Assembly (NCBI RefSeq): GCF_033547095.1
Contig: NZ_CP137852.1
Span: 2,721,501 to 2,785,500 of the forward strand
From: Sediminicoccus rosea
GTDB lineage: Bacteria; Pseudomonadota; Alphaproteobacteria; Acetobacterales; Acetobacteraceae
DNA: 64,000 nucleotides
Reading direction: 5' to 3'
Below the pieces are notes generated by a model. The model saw nothing but the letters and a program-made list of their open reading frames with translations, had not been told where the DNA came from and searched no databases. Made by a program: the position numbers and the translations under genes. The first letter of the stretch is position 1; the number at the start of each line of letters is the position of its first letter. Below are positions 1-9,353 of the stretch, piece by piece.

Positions 1-1
1 G

Positions 2-433
2 ACCACCTTCGAGGAGGACCTCTCCGACCTCGCCGCGCTGGAGGCGGTGCTCTGGCGGATGAGCGAGAAGCTCGCCGCGCGGCTGGCGGGGAAGGGGCTT
101 TCGGCCGGGGGCGTGGTGCTCAAGCTCAAGACCGCCGGCTTCGAAAGCCTGACCCGCAGCGCCCGCCTGCCGGGCCCGACCCTCCTGCCCGAGACGCTGT
201 TTGACGCGGCGCGCCCGCTGCTGGCCCGCGCGGCCGATGGCTCGCGCTACAGGCTGCTGGGCCTGGGTGCCGCGCCGCTCTGCCCGGCGGAGGAAGCGGA
301 CCGCGGGGATCTCGCCGATCCGGGTGCCCCACGCCGCGCGGCCAAGTGGCGCGCCGTTGAGGCGCTGCGGGAGCGCTTCGGTTCGGCCAGCGTGGTGGCC
401 GGACGATCCTTGCGGAATACGGACAAATCCTAA
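2..433 (+). CDS. dinB: DNA polymerase IV, C-terminal part (5' end outside window)
   Basis: The reading frame is open from the first bases of the window and ends at 433. The translation (about 143 residues) matches the little-finger domain and tail of Y-family DNA polymerase IV: a helical start followed by the segment GVVLKLKTAGFESLTRS, the DNA-binding beta sheet that is well conserved in DinB. The catalytic palm and finger domains would lie upstream of the window. DinB carries out error-prone translesion synthesis past damaged bases. The identification rests on this C-terminal domain only, so a DinB-like paralogue cannot be excluded. Confidence 0.85.
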   Translation, partial: TTFEEDLSDLAALEAVLWRMSEKLAARLAGKGLSAGGVVLKLKTAGFESLTRSARLPGPTLLPETLFDAARPLLARAADGSRYRLLGLGAAPLCPAEEADRGDLADPGAPRRAAKWRAVEALRERFGSASVVAGRSLRNTDKS

Positions 434-499
434 CGATCACGAAAAGAAAAGGAGCCTATCTTCACAGCCGGTGCAACTTTCAGTTGGGGGAAGAATTCA

Positions 500-1423
500 A
501 TGTTCATGTTTCATGGCGTGCCGACGCGGCCACGGCTCTCACACGCTCTGGGGGCCATCGCGGTCCTGGGTCTTGCGGGGGCTTCCGGCGCGGCGGCCCA
601 GGCCCCGGCCGGTGACTTCGCGGTCCCGACCCAGGGCCTCTACATCGGCGCCGGCGGCGCCTTCAACGTCACCCGCTTCGGCACGCAAAACGTCTATGCC
701 CTCGGCATTTCGGACGTCTACCAGAACGGCGTCCGCGTCTCGAGCGGCTCGGCCGCCGGCCCGGCGCGCGTACCGCTCGGCACCGAGACGGGCTTCGCGC
801 CGGCGGCGCAGATCGGCTATTTCCAGAACTTCGCCGAAAGCCGCTGGCTCTGGGGCGTGAAGGCCTCCTACAGCTACCTCGGCACGACGGCGAGCACGCC
901 CAATGCGCTGCTGCCGCAGGCGGGTGCCTTCACCGATGCCAGGACGGGGGCGAGCACCCCGTTTCTTGGCAATGCGGTCGTGCGCTCCTTCGAGCAGAAG
1001 GCGGAGCACCAGATCACCCTCACGCCCTTCATCGGCCATGCCCATCAGAGGGGCTTCCTCTATCTGGGCGGTGGGCCCACGCTGACGCGCCTCAGCACCC
1101 AGATGAACGGCCTGGTGGGCTTCGCCGACATCAACGGGAACCGAAGCGAGATCTCCGGGCCTCCGCAGAATTTCTCGAGCGCGGCCTGGGTCTGGGGGGC
1201 GATGTTCGTCGCCGGCGTCACCTATTTCGTGGACGCCAACTGGTTCCTGGACGTGACCTACACCGCCTCGACCACGCAGCGGCAGACAGGCCAGTACTTC
1301 AGCACCTTCACCAATGCCGGCGGCCCGGGCGGCAGCGTCACCACGGGCTCGCTGATCGGCAATTCCTCCAGCGCGCCCCTCGTCTCGCAGGGGGCCATGC
1401 TGACCCTCAACCGGCGCTTCTGA
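500..1423 (+). CDS. Outer-membrane beta-barrel protein, exported
   Basis: This 307-residue protein has a clear Sec signal peptide: a basic start, a hydrophobic core at about residues 14-30, and a likely cleavage after ASGAAAQA near residue 34. The rest is rich in alternating aromatic and glycine beta strands (LYIGAGGAFNVTRFG, FLYLGGGPTLTRLS), and the protein ends in the phenylalanine typical of outer-membrane barrels (LTLNRRF). It resembles the OmpA/OmpW-type small barrels of alphaproteobacteria, but no specific family motif was recognised and the substrate is unknown. A purine-rich ribosome site (GGGGGAAG) precedes the ATG. A strong hairpin at 1433-1470 follows the stop. Confidence 0.75.
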   Translation: MFMFHGVPTRPRLSHALGAIAVLGLAGASGAAAQAPAGDFAVPTQGLYIGAGGAFNVTRFGTQNVYALGISDVYQNGVRVSSGSAAGPARVPLGTETGFAPAAQIGYFQNFAESRWLWGVKASYSYLGTTASTPNALLPQAGAFTDARTGASTPFLGNAVVRSFEQKAEHQITLTPFIGHAHQRGFLYLGGGPTLTRLSTQMNGLVGFADINGNRSEISGPPQNFSSAAWVWGAMFVAGVTYFVDANWFLDVTYTASTTQRQTGQYFSTFTNAGGPGGSVTTGSLIGNSSSAPLVSQGAMLTLNRRF

Positions 1424-1432
1424 GGTCCTTCG

Positions 1433-1470
1433 GGGCAGGGCGGGTGACGAAGGCTTAACCCGCCCTGCCC
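1433..1470 (+). terminator. Perfect 13-bp hairpin after the outer-membrane protein gene
   Basis: GGGCAGGGCGGGT at 1433-1445 pairs without mismatch with ACCCGCCCTGCCC at 1458-1470 around a 12-nt loop. It begins 9 bases after the stop codon and 11 bases before the next start. There is no T tract, so it could instead be an attenuating or mRNA-stabilising hairpin. Confidence 0.6.
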
Positions 1471-1481
1471 ATCCTCCGCCC

Positions 1482-2459
1482 GTGCCGCGCCCCGATCCCT
1501 CCACCTTCGATCCCGTTCGCTTCCCGGGCCTCCGCCCCGGCGAGCCCTGGCCACCGGACGCCTTCGACTTCTCCGCCCCCTGGCTGCGCCACCGTGACCT
1601 GGCCTTCGAGCGCGGCCTGTCGGGCGAGGTGGTGCTGGTGCGGCGCTGCGAGTCACTGCGCCTCGTGCTGGACATCGAGACGGCCCATTCGGCGCTGGAC
1701 GTGGAGCCGAAGAGCCGGGATTTCCGCCTGCTGCGCCTTGTCCCCTCGGCACTCTGCCTGGTCGAGACCGTGGCGCCGGGTGATCCCGTGCCGCCCAGCC
1801 TGCGTGGCCTGCCGCCCCCGCCGCCCGAGGAACATCACGTCTATGCGGCCACCACCGCCCTGGTTGCGGCCCTGCAGCGTGGCGCGGGCGAGGCGGGCGG
1901 CGCCTTCCTCGACGCGCTGCGCCGCACCCCCCCGGGCGTGGGCATGTTCGAGGCGGCGGCGGCCCAATGCATCCGCCAGAGCGGCTTCGGGCTGGAGCGC
2001 ATCGCGAACCTCGCCCGCGGCTTGCAGCGCCTCGCCAATGCCCATGCCGAGGTGCTGGCCGCCGATGCGACCCGCCCGGACTATGCCGGCATGGAGCGCA
2101 TGGTCGCCGCCACGGCGCGCACCATGAGCAATGATGCCGGCTGGTCTCGTGACCTCCTCGCGCATGGGCTGCGCCAGATCGCCCCGCTCATCGCCCGCCC
2201 GCGCCAGGCGACGGAGCAGCTGCGCGACGCGGCCGCCGCCCTGCTCGAGGCGGGCGGCACCCTGGGCGATGCCGGCCGCCTCGCCTATGCCCAGGGTCTC
2301 TACCGGGACCGGCTGACGGAAATCAGCATCTTCTGGCGGCGGCTCGCCGCGGCCTGGGCCAGCGTGCACCCCAAGATGACCGACCGGCAGGAGATCGACA
2401 TGCTCTGCCGCAACGCGCTGCGCCGCCTGTCGCTGAAGGATCTCTACGAACCGCTCTGA
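1482..2459 (+). CDS. Uncharacterised 325-residue helical protein
   Basis: I do not recognise a family. The frame begins with a GTG at 1482, 11 bases after a strong hairpin, and the protein is 325 residues long. The first third is mixed and proline-rich (a PPPPPE run near residue 110). The rest is alanine-rich and mostly helical. There is no signal peptide and no convincing transmembrane segment, so it is probably cytoplasmic. It ends 7 bases before the convergent stop of a TctC gene. Long uninterrupted coding with host-like codon use supports a real gene. The start is uncertain because no in-frame ATG lies close by. Confidence 0.6.
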   Translation: MPRPDPSTFDPVRFPGLRPGEPWPPDAFDFSAPWLRHRDLAFERGLSGEVVLVRRCESLRLVLDIETAHSALDVEPKSRDFRLLRLVPSALCLVETVAPGDPVPPSLRGLPPPPPEEHHVYAATTALVAALQRGAGEAGGAFLDALRRTPPGVGMFEAAAAQCIRQSGFGLERIANLARGLQRLANAHAEVLAADATRPDYAGMERMVAATARTMSNDAGWSRDLLAHGLRQIAPLIARPRQATEQLRDAAAALLEAGGTLGDAGRLAYAQGLYRDRLTEISIFWRRLAAAWASVHPKMTDRQEIDMLCRNALRRLSLKDLYEPL

Positions 2460-2466
2460 CGACCGC

Positions 2467-3438
2467 TTACTCCCGCCAGGGCCGGCGCTGCCAAAGGGCG
2501 CGCAGCTGATCCTCCGTGCGCTGGGCCATGGCGCGATACTCGGCGCCAACCATGGGGTTCAGCGGCATGAACTGGCGCTGCGCCTCGCGCAGGAATTCCG
2601 GATCGCGCAGGGCCACGGCGAAGGCCTGGGTCAGCCGCTCGGTGATGGGCGCGGGCAGGCCGGGCGGGCCCACGATGCCGCGCGCCGCGCCATGCAGGAT
2701 GTCGAACCCCACCTCGCGGAAGGTCGGCACGTCGGCCGCCTCGGCCGAGCGGGTGGCGCTCGCCTGGGCCAGGATGCGCAGCCGGCCCTCGCGCTTGAGC
2801 TGCAGCGCGTCCCCCACATTGATCGCCGCCACATCCACATGCCCACCCAGCAGCTGCGGGATCAGGGGTGCCGCACCGGCGAAGGGCACGTGCACCAGCG
2901 GTGGCACGTTCGCCAGCTGCTCGAAGGCCAGCATGAAGAGGTGGTCGTCCGAGCCGACGCCGGTCGTCGCATAGGTCATCTGGCCGGGGCGGGCCCGGGC
3001 GGCGGCGATGAGGTCGGCCACCGAACGGAGCGGGCTGTCGGCGCGCACGTAGAAGCAGTTCGCGTCCTCGACGATGTTGGCGAGGAAGGTGAAGTCCATG
3101 GCGCGGAAGCGCGCGGGGCGTTCCATCGGGATGGCGTTGTGTGCGGGCAGGGTGGTGGCGCCGAGCGTGTAGCCGTCGGGGGTGGCGTTGAAGGTCGCCT
3201 CCAGCCCGATCTGCCCGGCCGCGCCGCTGCGGTTGGTGACGATGTGGCGCATGCCCGGGATCTGTGCGGACACCAGCGGCATGACGAGGCGCGTCATCAC
3301 ATCCACGCCGCCGCCCGCCGGGAAGGGGACGATGACCTCGACGGGTCGCTCATTCGGCCAGGCGGGCTGGGCGCGCGCGACAGCGGGAATGGTCAAGGCC
3401 GCGGCCGTGCCTGCGAGCCAGGTGCGACGCTGGATCAT
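2467..3438 (-). CDS. Bug/TctC-family periplasmic substrate-binding protein
   Basis: This 323-residue protein is of the tripartite tricarboxylate transporter receptor (Bug) family. A Tat/Sec-like leader ends near AVARAQ (residue 24), followed by the family hallmark WPNERPVEVIVPFPAGGGVD and the second-lobe signature in DGYTLG. Family members are extracytoplasmic receptors for carboxylates and other small organic anions. There is no tctA or tctB membrane gene beside it, so it is an orphan receptor. It lies 73 bases downstream of a paralogue on the same strand. The ligand cannot be told from sequence. Confidence 0.9.
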   Translation of the reverse strand: MIQRRTWLAGTAAALTIPAVARAQPAWPNERPVEVIVPFPAGGGVDVMTRLVMPLVSAQIPGMRHIVTNRSGAAGQIGLEATFNATPDGYTLGATTLPAHNAIPMERPARFRAMDFTFLANIVEDANCFYVRADSPLRSVADLIAAARARPGQMTYATTGVGSDDHLFMLAFEQLANVPPLVHVPFAGAAPLIPQLLGGHVDVAAINVGDALQLKREGRLRILAQASATRSAEAADVPTFREVGFDILHGAARGIVGPPGLPAPITERLTQAFAVALRDPEFLREAQRQFMPLNPMVGAEYRAMAQRTEDQLRALWQRRPWRE

Positions 3439-3511
3439 CGTTGTCCTCCCTGTATTGGGCGGGAGGGTGGGGCATCGCGCTTCCCGGAGGCAAGAATTGT
3501 TTCGCGGGCGG

Positions 3512-4465
3512 CTATTCCCGCCAAGGCCGGCGCTGCCAGAGCGCGCGCAGATTGGCGTAGTCCGCCGCCATCATCTGCCGATAGGGGCGCCCCACCAGCG
3601 GGCGCATGGGAAAGCCCTGCTGTGCCGCGTCGCGGAGGAAATCCGGGTCGGCCAGCATGGCGGTGAAGGCCAGCTCGTATTGCAGCGTGATCTCGGGGTG
3701 GAGGCCGGGCGGCGCCGCGATCCCGCGCGAGGAGCCGCCCAGCACGTCGAACCCCGCCTCGCGGAAGGTGGGCACCGGGCCGAGCGGCGCCCAACGCTCG
3801 GGCCCGCCCTGCGCCAGGCCACGGATGCGCCCATCCCGCAGCAGGGTCAGCGCCTCGCTGCCGTTGAAGGCGCCGATGGCGAGCGTGCCAACCAGCAGGT
3901 CACGCTGGATGGGGGCGGTGCCGGCGTAGGGCACATGCAGCAGGTTCACGCCCGCCGCAGCCTCGAAGGCCAGCAGGAGCATGTGGTCATCCGAGCCGAT
4001 GCCGGCGGTGCCGACACCGATTTCGCCCGGACGCCCGCGTGCGGCCATCCGCAGGTCGTCCAGCGTGCGCAGGGGGCTGCGCGTGGTGACCCAGAAGGCG
4101 CCCGGGTCATCCACCACATTGGCGATCAAGGTGAACTCGTCCGGCCGGTAGCGGGGGCGGCGCTCGATCGCGATGGCATGCATGGCGGTGTTGGTGGCCG
4201 CGCCGATGGTGAAGCCATCGGGCGCCGCGTTGAACAGCGCCTCGAAGCCGATCTGCCCGCCGGCCCCGGGCCGGTTGATGACCGCGGTGCGCGCACCGGG
4301 CAGGTGGCGCGGCAGGTGATGCGCGACGAGGCGGCCCATCTGGTCCACGCCGCCGCCGGGCGGAAAGGGGATGATGACCTCGATCGGCCGATCCTGCGGC
4401 CAGGCGGCGCGCGCGATGCCGGGGAGGGCCAAGCCCCCCGCTGCCAGAAGCGTCCTGCGCCGCAT
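3512..4465 (-). CDS. Bug/TctC-family periplasmic substrate-binding protein
   Basis: This is a 317-residue paralogue of the next gene downstream, with the same C-terminal LRALWQRRPWRE. The ATG at 4465 gives a signal peptide (MRRRTLLAAGGLALPGIARA) and then the Bug signature RPIEVIIPFPPGGGVDQMG. The frame is open much further upstream, but that part runs antisense to a thioesterase gene and is not coding. The identical C-terminal tail shared with the 2467-3438 protein points to a tandem duplication. It lacks adjacent tctA/tctB genes. Confidence 0.9.
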   Translation of the reverse strand: MRRRTLLAAGGLALPGIARAAWPQDRPIEVIIPFPPGGGVDQMGRLVAHHLPRHLPGARTAVINRPGAGGQIGFEALFNAAPDGFTIGAATNTAMHAIAIERRPRYRPDEFTLIANVVDDPGAFWVTTRSPLRTLDDLRMAARGRPGEIGVGTAGIGSDDHMLLLAFEAAAGVNLLHVPYAGTAPIQRDLLVGTLAIGAFNGSEALTLLRDGRIRGLAQGGPERWAPLGPVPTFREAGFDVLGGSSRGIAAPPGLHPEITLQYELAFTAMLADPDFLRDAAQQGFPMRPLVGRPYRQMMAADYANLRALWQRRPWRE

Positions 4466-4549
4466 GCCTTGCCTCCTCGCCGTTTCGGGGCAGGGTGGAT
4501 GCCTGGGCCGATTTCGTCCAGCTTGGCGGGACAGGTCAGGAGGACATCT

Positions 4550-4987
4550 ATGCACGGATCGCTGCTGGAGGAATTCGGCGTCGAGGGCGAGTGGAACGTG
4601 GCGGTACGGCACCGCATCCGCTGGGCCGAATGCGACCTCTACGGCCATGTGAACCACGCGGCCTATCTGGTGATGTTCGAGGATCTGCGCGTCGAGCACT
4701 GGCGCTCGTTGGGCCAGGTGCTGCGGGCGGACCAACCGGGGCCGGTCGTGGCCAAGCTCGAGGCGCGCTATGTGCGGGCCACCGGATTCGAGGATGACGT
4801 GCTGCTGACGCTGCGCGTGCCGAGCCTGCGGAACACGAGCTTCGTGCACGAATACGCGATGTGGAAGGACGGCCTCTGCTTCGAATGCAAGGCGCTGCTG
4901 GTCTGCGTGCAGAACGGGTTGAGCACGCCGATTCCGGAGGCGGCGCGCAAGCTGATGATCGAACGGGACGGGGCGAAGGCCGGGTGA
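4550..4987 (+). CDS. Hotdog-fold acyl-CoA thioesterase
   Basis: The 145-residue protein matches the 4-hydroxybenzoyl-CoA thioesterase/YbgC-like hotdog family. The motif RIRWAECDLYGHVNHAAYLVMFED carries the conserved Asp and His/Asn region (D-x-x-G-H-V-N) that begins the catalytic helix. It would hydrolyse an acyl- or aroyl-CoA to the free acid and CoA in the cytoplasm. The ATG at 4550 follows AGGAGG (4537-4542) at a good spacing. It is divergent from the TctC gene at 4465, leaving about 84 bases for both promoters. A hairpin starts at the stop codon. The physiological substrate is unknown. Confidence 0.85.
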   Translation: MHGSLLEEFGVEGEWNVAVRHRIRWAECDLYGHVNHAAYLVMFEDLRVEHWRSLGQVLRADQPGPVVAKLEARYVRATGFEDDVLLTLRVPSLRNTSFVHEYAMWKDGLCFECKALLVCVQNGLSTPIPEAARKLMIERDGAKAG

Positions 4988-5004
4988 GGGGGCGCTGCCC
5001 CCTC
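4986..5004. terminator. Hairpin between convergent genes
   Basis: GAGGGGGC (4986-4993) and GCCCCCTC (4997-5004) form an 8-bp stem with a 3-base loop, overlapping the stop codon of the thioesterase. The next gene (5048-5341) converges on it, so the hairpin may serve both strands. There is no T tract. Confidence 0.5.
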
Positions 5005-5047
5005 CCACTCCCTCGCCATAGGCCGAAAGGCCCTTCGCACCCGGATG

Positions 5048-5341
5048 CTACCCCGCGTAGCCCTCGATGAGGGCGACGTGGGAGACCGTGCAGGATTCGC
5101 GCAGCGCCAGCAGGGGTGCGTAGTCGGCGCCGTGGTAGAAGCGCTTCAGCGTCTCCATGTCTGGGTATTCCAGGACCACGACGCGATCGAGGCCCGGTTC
5201 GCCCTCCACAACCGTCACCGCGCCACCGCGGATCAGGTAGCGCCCGCCATGGGCGGCGATCATGGGCGAGACCTTCTCGCGATATTCGGCGAAGCGCGCC
5301 GGGTCCTTCACCGTGATGTTGGCGATCAGATAGGCGGCCAT
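5048..5341 (-). CDS. DUF1330 family protein
   Basis: This is a 97-residue protein of the DUF1330 dimeric alpha/beta-barrel-like family. The pattern AAYLIANITVKDPARFAEYR, the central GGRYLIRGG and RVVVLEYPDMETLKRFYH is characteristic. The fold is ferredoxin-like; no enzymatic function is established for the family. The ATG at 5341 is preferred over the longer open frame because it begins the conserved domain and sits 5 bases after the stop of the TctC gene upstream, which suggests co-transcription. Confidence 0.85.
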   Translation of the reverse strand: MAAYLIANITVKDPARFAEYREKVSPMIAAHGGRYLIRGGAVTVVEGEPGLDRVVVLEYPDMETLKRFYHGADYAPLLALRESCTVSHVALIEGYAG

Positions 5342-5346
5342 CGCGC

Positions 5347-6342
5347 TCACTCGACCTTGATGCCGGCGGCGCGGATGATCGGCTCCCACTTACCGATCTC
5401 GGCGCGCAGGAAGGCCGCCGCGCTGTCGGGCGTGCTGTCGGTCACCACCTGCATGGTCATCTCCGTCAGGCGGTTCCGGATCGCCTCGACCGCGACGGCG
5501 CGGTTCACCGCGGCGTTGATGGCGCGCACCACCGGCGCCGGCGTGCCCGAGGGCACCAGCACCATGTGCCAGGTATAGGCCTCGTAGCCGGCCACGCCCT
5601 GCTCGATGAAGGTCGGCACCTGCGGCACCAGCGGGCTGCGCTCCTTGGTCGAGATGGCGAGCGGGCGAAGCTCGCCCCGCTGGATGTAGGGAATGGTGGC
5701 GGCGGCCACGTCCAGCATCATCGGGATGCGGCCGGCCAGCACATCGGGCATGGCGGCGGAGGAGCCGCGGAAGGCGATGTGGTTCATGCGCAGCGGCCCC
5801 TGCGGACCGCCCGCCATGTGCAGGAACAGCTCGGACGCCAGGTGCACGGCGCCGCCATTGCCGCTGCTCGCATAGTCGAACCGGCCCGGATTGGCGCGGA
5901 CGAGGGCGATCAGCTCCGGCAGGGTGCGCGCCGGGAAGTTGTTGTTCACCATCATGATCATCGGGATCTGGCCGACCAGCGCGACCGGCGTGAAATCCGC
6001 GATGGGGTCGAAGGGCACGCGCTCGAACAGCGCGCGCACCACGGCGTGGCCGACCGTGGTGTAGAGGACGGTCAGCCCGTCCTTCGGTGCCTTCGCCACG
6101 AGATCCGTGCCGATGATGATGCCCGAGCCGGTGCGGTTCTCGACCACGATGCGGTTGGGCAGCGTCTTCGACATTTCCTCCGCGATCATGCGCGCGGGAA
6201 TGTCGGTGGGCCCGCCGGCCGCGAAGGGGACGATGAAGCGCACCGGGGCGGTCGGCCAGTCGGTGGCGACCTGTGCCTGCGCCGAGGCGATCAGCGCGGG
6301 GGAGGCAAGGGCGGTAAGGGCCAGGGCCCGGCGGCGAAGCAT
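5347..6342 (-). CDS. Bug/TctC-family periplasmic substrate-binding protein
   Basis: The 331-residue protein has a signal peptide (MLRRRALALTALASPALIASAQA) and the Bug-family hallmark WPTAPVRFIVPFAAGGPTDIPARMIAE. It is a periplasmic receptor for small organic acids or similar ligands and has no tctA/tctB nearby. The gene lies between the ugp ABC transporter operon (stop at 6396) and a DUF1330 gene 5 bases downstream, all on the minus strand, so read-through from the ugp operon is possible. The ATG at 6342 is chosen because it starts the signal peptide. Confidence 0.9.
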   Translation of the reverse strand: MLRRRALALTALASPALIASAQAQVATDWPTAPVRFIVPFAAGGPTDIPARMIAEEMSKTLPNRIVVENRTGSGIIIGTDLVAKAPKDGLTVLYTTVGHAVVRALFERVPFDPIADFTPVALVGQIPMIMMVNNNFPARTLPELIALVRANPGRFDYASSGNGGAVHLASELFLHMAGGPQGPLRMNHIAFRGSSAAMPDVLAGRIPMMLDVAAATIPYIQRGELRPLAISTKERSPLVPQVPTFIEQGVAGYEAYTWHMVLVPSGTPAPVVRAINAAVNRAVAVEAIRNRLTEMTMQVVTDSTPDSAAAFLRAEIGKWEPIIRAAGIKVE

Positions 6343-6395
6343 GGACGTGATCTCCCGTTTGGTTGTCCGGGAGATTGGCGCTTCCGCCCCGCGGG

Positions 6396-7469
6396 TCAAT
6401 CCCGCGCGTCGAGCCGCTTGCCGGTTTCTCCGTCAAACACGTGCAGCGATTCGAGCGGCAGGATCACGCCCATGGGGCCATCGGCGTAATTCGCCCCCGG
6501 CAGGCGCGCGGTGAGCGCGGTGCCATCGGGCAGGCGGCCATGCAGCACGCTCTCGCCGCCCAACGGCTCGACAAGCTCCACCCTCACGTCGAGGCCGCCC
6601 TGGCCGATCTGCAGGTGTTCGGGCCGGATGCCGAGGGTGAGTTTGCGCCCCGCCACCCCGGCGCGCGGCCCATCCGCAAAGGGCAGGACAAGGCCATTGG
6701 TGTCGAGGCGCGCTGCGCCGCCGCCTTCCATCAGCGTGGCGGGCAGGAAATTCATCGAGGGACTGCCGATGAAGCCAGCCACATAGGTGTCGGCCGGCCG
6801 GGCCCAGATCTCCATGGGGGTCGCGATCTGCGCGGCGTGGCCGGCATGCATCACCACCAGGCGGTCGCCCAGCGTCATCGCCTCCACCTGGTCGTGGGTC
6901 ACGAAGAGACTGGTGACGTTGAGGCGCCGCTGGAGCTGCCGGATCTCGGCGCGCATCTGCACGCGCAGCTTGGCGTCGAGGTTGGAGAGCGGTTCGTCGA
7001 ACAGGAAGAGCTTGGGGTTGCGCACGATGGCGCGGCCCATGGCCACACGCTGCCGCTGCCCGCCCGAGAGCTGGCGCGGCTTGCGCTCCAGGAGCTGGCC
7101 GATGCCGAGCAGCTTCGCCGCCTCATCCACGCGGCGGATGATCTCCTCGCGCGCCATGCCGCGGATCTTCAGGCCATAGGCCATGTTCTGGAAGACCGAC
7201 ATGTGCGGATAGAGGGCGTAGTTCTGGAAGACCATCGCGACATCGCGATCGGCCGGCTCCAGCGGCGTCACATCCTGGCCGTCGATGATGACGCCGCCCG
7301 AGGTCGCGGTCTCAAGGCCCGCCACGATCCGCAGCAGGGTGGACTTGCCGCAGCCCGAGGCGCCGACGATGACGATCATCTCGCCGTCGCGCACCTCGAG
7401 GTCCACGCCGTGCAGCACGGCGGTTTGCCCGAAGGACTTCTTCACATCGCGGAGGGTCAGCGTCGCCAT
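6396..7469 (-). CDS. ugpC: ABC transporter ATPase, glycerol-3-phosphate/sugar (UgpC/MalK type)
   Basis: This 357-residue ATPase has Walker [10 protein letters not shown] (about 36-44), signature LSGGQRQRV (about 134), Walker B LFLFDEP (about 154) and a C-terminal TOBE/OB regulatory domain ([13 protein letters not shown]) as in MalK/UgpC. It energises sugar or glycerol-phosphate import from the cytoplasmic side. The ATG overlaps the stop of ugpE by one base (TAATG), so the genes are translationally coupled. The assignment to Ugp rather than another sugar importer follows from the operon order B-A-E-C and is less certain than the ATPase call. Confidence 0.9.
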   Translation of the reverse strand: MATLTLRDVKKSFGQTAVLHGVDLEVRDGEMIVIVGASGCGKSTLLRIVAGLETATSGGVIIDGQDVTPLEPADRDVAMVFQNYALYPHMSVFQNMAYGLKIRGMAREEIIRRVDEAAKLLGIGQLLERKPRQLSGGQRQRVAMGRAIVRNPKLFLFDEPLSNLDAKLRVQMRAEIRQLQRRLNVTSLFVTHDQVEAMTLGDRLVVMHAGHAAQIATPMEIWARPADTYVAGFIGSPSMNFLPATLMEGGGAARLDTNGLVLPFADGPRAGVAGRKLTLGIRPEHLQIGQGGLDVRVELVEPLGGESVLHGRLPDGTALTARLPGANYADGPMGVILPLESLHVFDGETGKRLDARD

Positions 7470-8356
7470 TACTTCTCGGTCTCCGTCAGGCCCTTCACGA
7501 ACCATCGCTGCATGAGCACGACTACGGCGACGGGCGGCAGCAGGGCCAGCACGGCGGTCGCCATGATCACATTCCATTCATTCTGGGAGTCGCCGCTGCC
7601 GATCATCTTGGTGAGGCCGACCACCACCGTCTCCATGCTGCGGTCATTCACGATGAGCAGCGGCCAGAGATACTGGTTCCAGCCATAGATGAAGAGGATG
7701 ACGAAGAGGGCCGCCACATTGGTGCGGCTGAGCGGCAGGATGACGTCGAGGAAGAAGCGGATCGGCCCCGCGCCGTCGATCTTCGCGGCCTCCACATACT
7801 CGTCCGGGATGGTGAGGAAGAACTGGCGGAAGAGCAGCGTCGCCGTCGCACTCGCCACCAGCGGGATGATGAGGCCCTGGTAGGAGTTGGTCATGTTGAG
7901 GTCCACCATCACCTGGATGGTGGGGATGATGCGGACTTCAACCGGCAGCATCAGCGTGATGAAGATCAGCCAGAAGAACAGCATCCGGAAGGGGAAGCGG
8001 AAGAACACGACGGCATAGGCCGAGGTGAGTGAGATTGCGATCTTCCCGACGGCAACGCACATCGCCATGATGATGCTGTTCATCAGCATGACGCCGGCGG
8101 GCACGCCCATGAAGCGGCCACCGCCCACACCCCAGGCCTGGCTGTAATTGGCCACCGCCTCGCCACCCGGCAGCAGCGGCACGTCGCCGCGGCCGATCGT
8201 GTTCACATCATGGGTGGAGCCGATGATCGTCAGGTAGATCGGGAAGGCGAAGATCAGCACCCCGATGACGAGGCAGGCATGGGTGACGAAGGCCTCACGC
8301 CGCTGCCGGCGGCGCGTGCGGTCGGCCAGCGCATTCACATCCATGGCGGCGGCCAT
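7469..8356 (-). CDS. ugpE: ABC transporter permease, UgpE type
   Basis: This 295-residue inner-membrane permease has about six transmembrane helices. The cytoplasmic EAA loop ([25 protein letters not shown]), which contacts the ATPase, is intact. The N-terminus carries a first helix after a basic stretch ([12 protein letters not shown]). It matches the MalG/UgpE class. The start at 8356 overlaps the ugpA stop (TGATG). It pairs with the next upstream permease to form the import channel. Confidence 0.88.
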   Translation of the reverse strand: MAAAMDVNALADRTRRRQRREAFVTHACLVIGVLIFAFPIYLTIIGSTHDVNTIGRGDVPLLPGGEAVANYSQAWGVGGGRFMGVPAGVMLMNSIIMAMCVAVGKIAISLTSAYAVVFFRFPFRMLFFWLIFITLMLPVEVRIIPTIQVMVDLNMTNSYQGLIIPLVASATATLLFRQFFLTIPDEYVEAAKIDGAGPIRFFLDVILPLSRTNVAALFVILFIYGWNQYLWPLLIVNDRSMETVVVGLTKMIGSGDSQNEWNVIMATAVLALLPPVAVVVLMQRWFVKGLTETEK

Positions 8357-9237
8357 CAGTAGTGCACCTTCCGCTCGACATAGCGGAACTGCACCATGGT
8401 CAGCACGATGACGAGGATCATCAGGATCACGCTCTGCGCGGCGCTGGAGCCGAAGTTCAGGTTCATCACGCCATCCGTGTAGACGCGGTAGATCAGGGTT
8501 TCCGTGGCCTTGCCCGGGCCGCCCTGGGTCAGGCTGTGGATCGTGCCGAAGGTGTCGAAGAAGGCGTAGACGAGGTTCACCACCAGCAGGAAGAAGGCCG
8601 TCGGGCTCAGCAGCGGGAAGACCACCGTCCAGAAGCGCCGCATGGGCCGCGCGCCGTCGATGGCCGCCGCCTCCAGAACGGATTTCGGGATGCTCTGCAG
8701 CCCGGCCAGGAAGAAGATGAAGTTGTAGCTGACCTGCTTCCAGGCGGCGGCGAGGATGATCAGCAGCATCGCCTGGTTGCCATTCAGCTTGTAGTCCCAT
8801 GGCACGCCGAAGGCGTTCAGCATGCGCCCGAAAATGCCGATATTCGGGTGGAACATGAAGAGCCAGAGCACGGCGGCGATGGCCGGTGCCACGGCATAGG
8901 GCCAGATCAGCAGCGTCTTGTAGGTATCGGCGCCACGGATGTGCTTGTCTGCCTGCACGGCGAGGAAGAGGGCCGCGCCCAGCGCCAGGATGGCGACCGA
9001 GCTCGAAAAGATCAGCGTCCGCAGCGCGGAATCGAGCCAGGTCGGGTCGCTCAGCACATCGGTGAAGTTCTCGAAGCCGACGAACTGGCTGGAGAGGCCG
9101 AAGGCATCCTCCCGCAGGAAGGATTGCCGCACGGCTTGCGCCGCCGGCCAGAAGAAGAACAGGCCCGTGATGACGATCTGCGGCAGCAGCAGCAGATAGG
9201 GCAGGGCGATGCCCTTGAAATAGACCTTCTTCTCCAT
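8356..9237 (-). CDS. ugpA: ABC transporter permease, UgpA type
   Basis: This 293-residue inner-membrane permease of the MalF/UgpA class starts [20 protein letters not shown], has six predicted helices, and contains the EAA motif [23 protein letters not shown]. It is the partner of UgpE. Between it and the binding-protein gene upstream are two strong hairpins (9289-9347), which probably set a lower expression of the permeases than of the receptor. Confidence 0.88.
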   Translation of the reverse strand: MEKKVYFKGIALPYLLLLPQIVITGLFFFWPAAQAVRQSFLREDAFGLSSQFVGFENFTDVLSDPTWLDSALRTLIFSSSVAILALGAALFLAVQADKHIRGADTYKTLLIWPYAVAPAIAAVLWLFMFHPNIGIFGRMLNAFGVPWDYKLNGNQAMLLIILAAAWKQVSYNFIFFLAGLQSIPKSVLEAAAIDGARPMRRFWTVVFPLLSPTAFFLLVVNLVYAFFDTFGTIHSLTQGGPGKATETLIYRVYTDGVMNLNFGSSAAQSVILMILVIVLTMVQFRYVERKVHY

Positions 9238-9288
9238 CGCCACCCCAAACCTGTCGTGCGGCGAAGCCGCCTTCCGCCCCCTGATGCC

Positions 9289-9311
9289 CCTCGGTGGCTT
9301 GGCCACCGAGG
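9289..9311 (-). promoter_or_regulatory. Intercistronic hairpin 1 between ugpB and ugpA
   Basis: CCTCGGTGGC (9289-9298) and GCCACCGAGG (9302-9311) make a perfect 10-bp stem with a 3-base loop. It lies in the 116-base gap between the binding-protein and permease genes, a usual place for RNA structures that protect the upstream message or partly terminate transcription. Confidence 0.55.
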
Positions 9312-9317
9312 GATGAG

Positions 9318-9347
9318 CCGTCCTGGGCAAGGCGAAACCCAGGACGG
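9318..9347 (-). promoter_or_regulatory. Intercistronic hairpin 2 between ugpB and ugpA
   Basis: CCGTCCTGGG (9318-9327) and CCCAGGACGG (9338-9347) pair perfectly around a 10-base loop, 6 bases after the ugpB stop codon. With the second hairpin alongside, it may act as a processing or attenuation site. Confidence 0.55.
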
Positions 9348-9353
9348 GGAGAA

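Noticed and set aside
3182-4549. Long plus-strand extension upstream of the thioesterase
   Set aside because: It is antisense to two TctC genes; the thioesterase domain starts at the ATG at 4550 with a good ribosome site.
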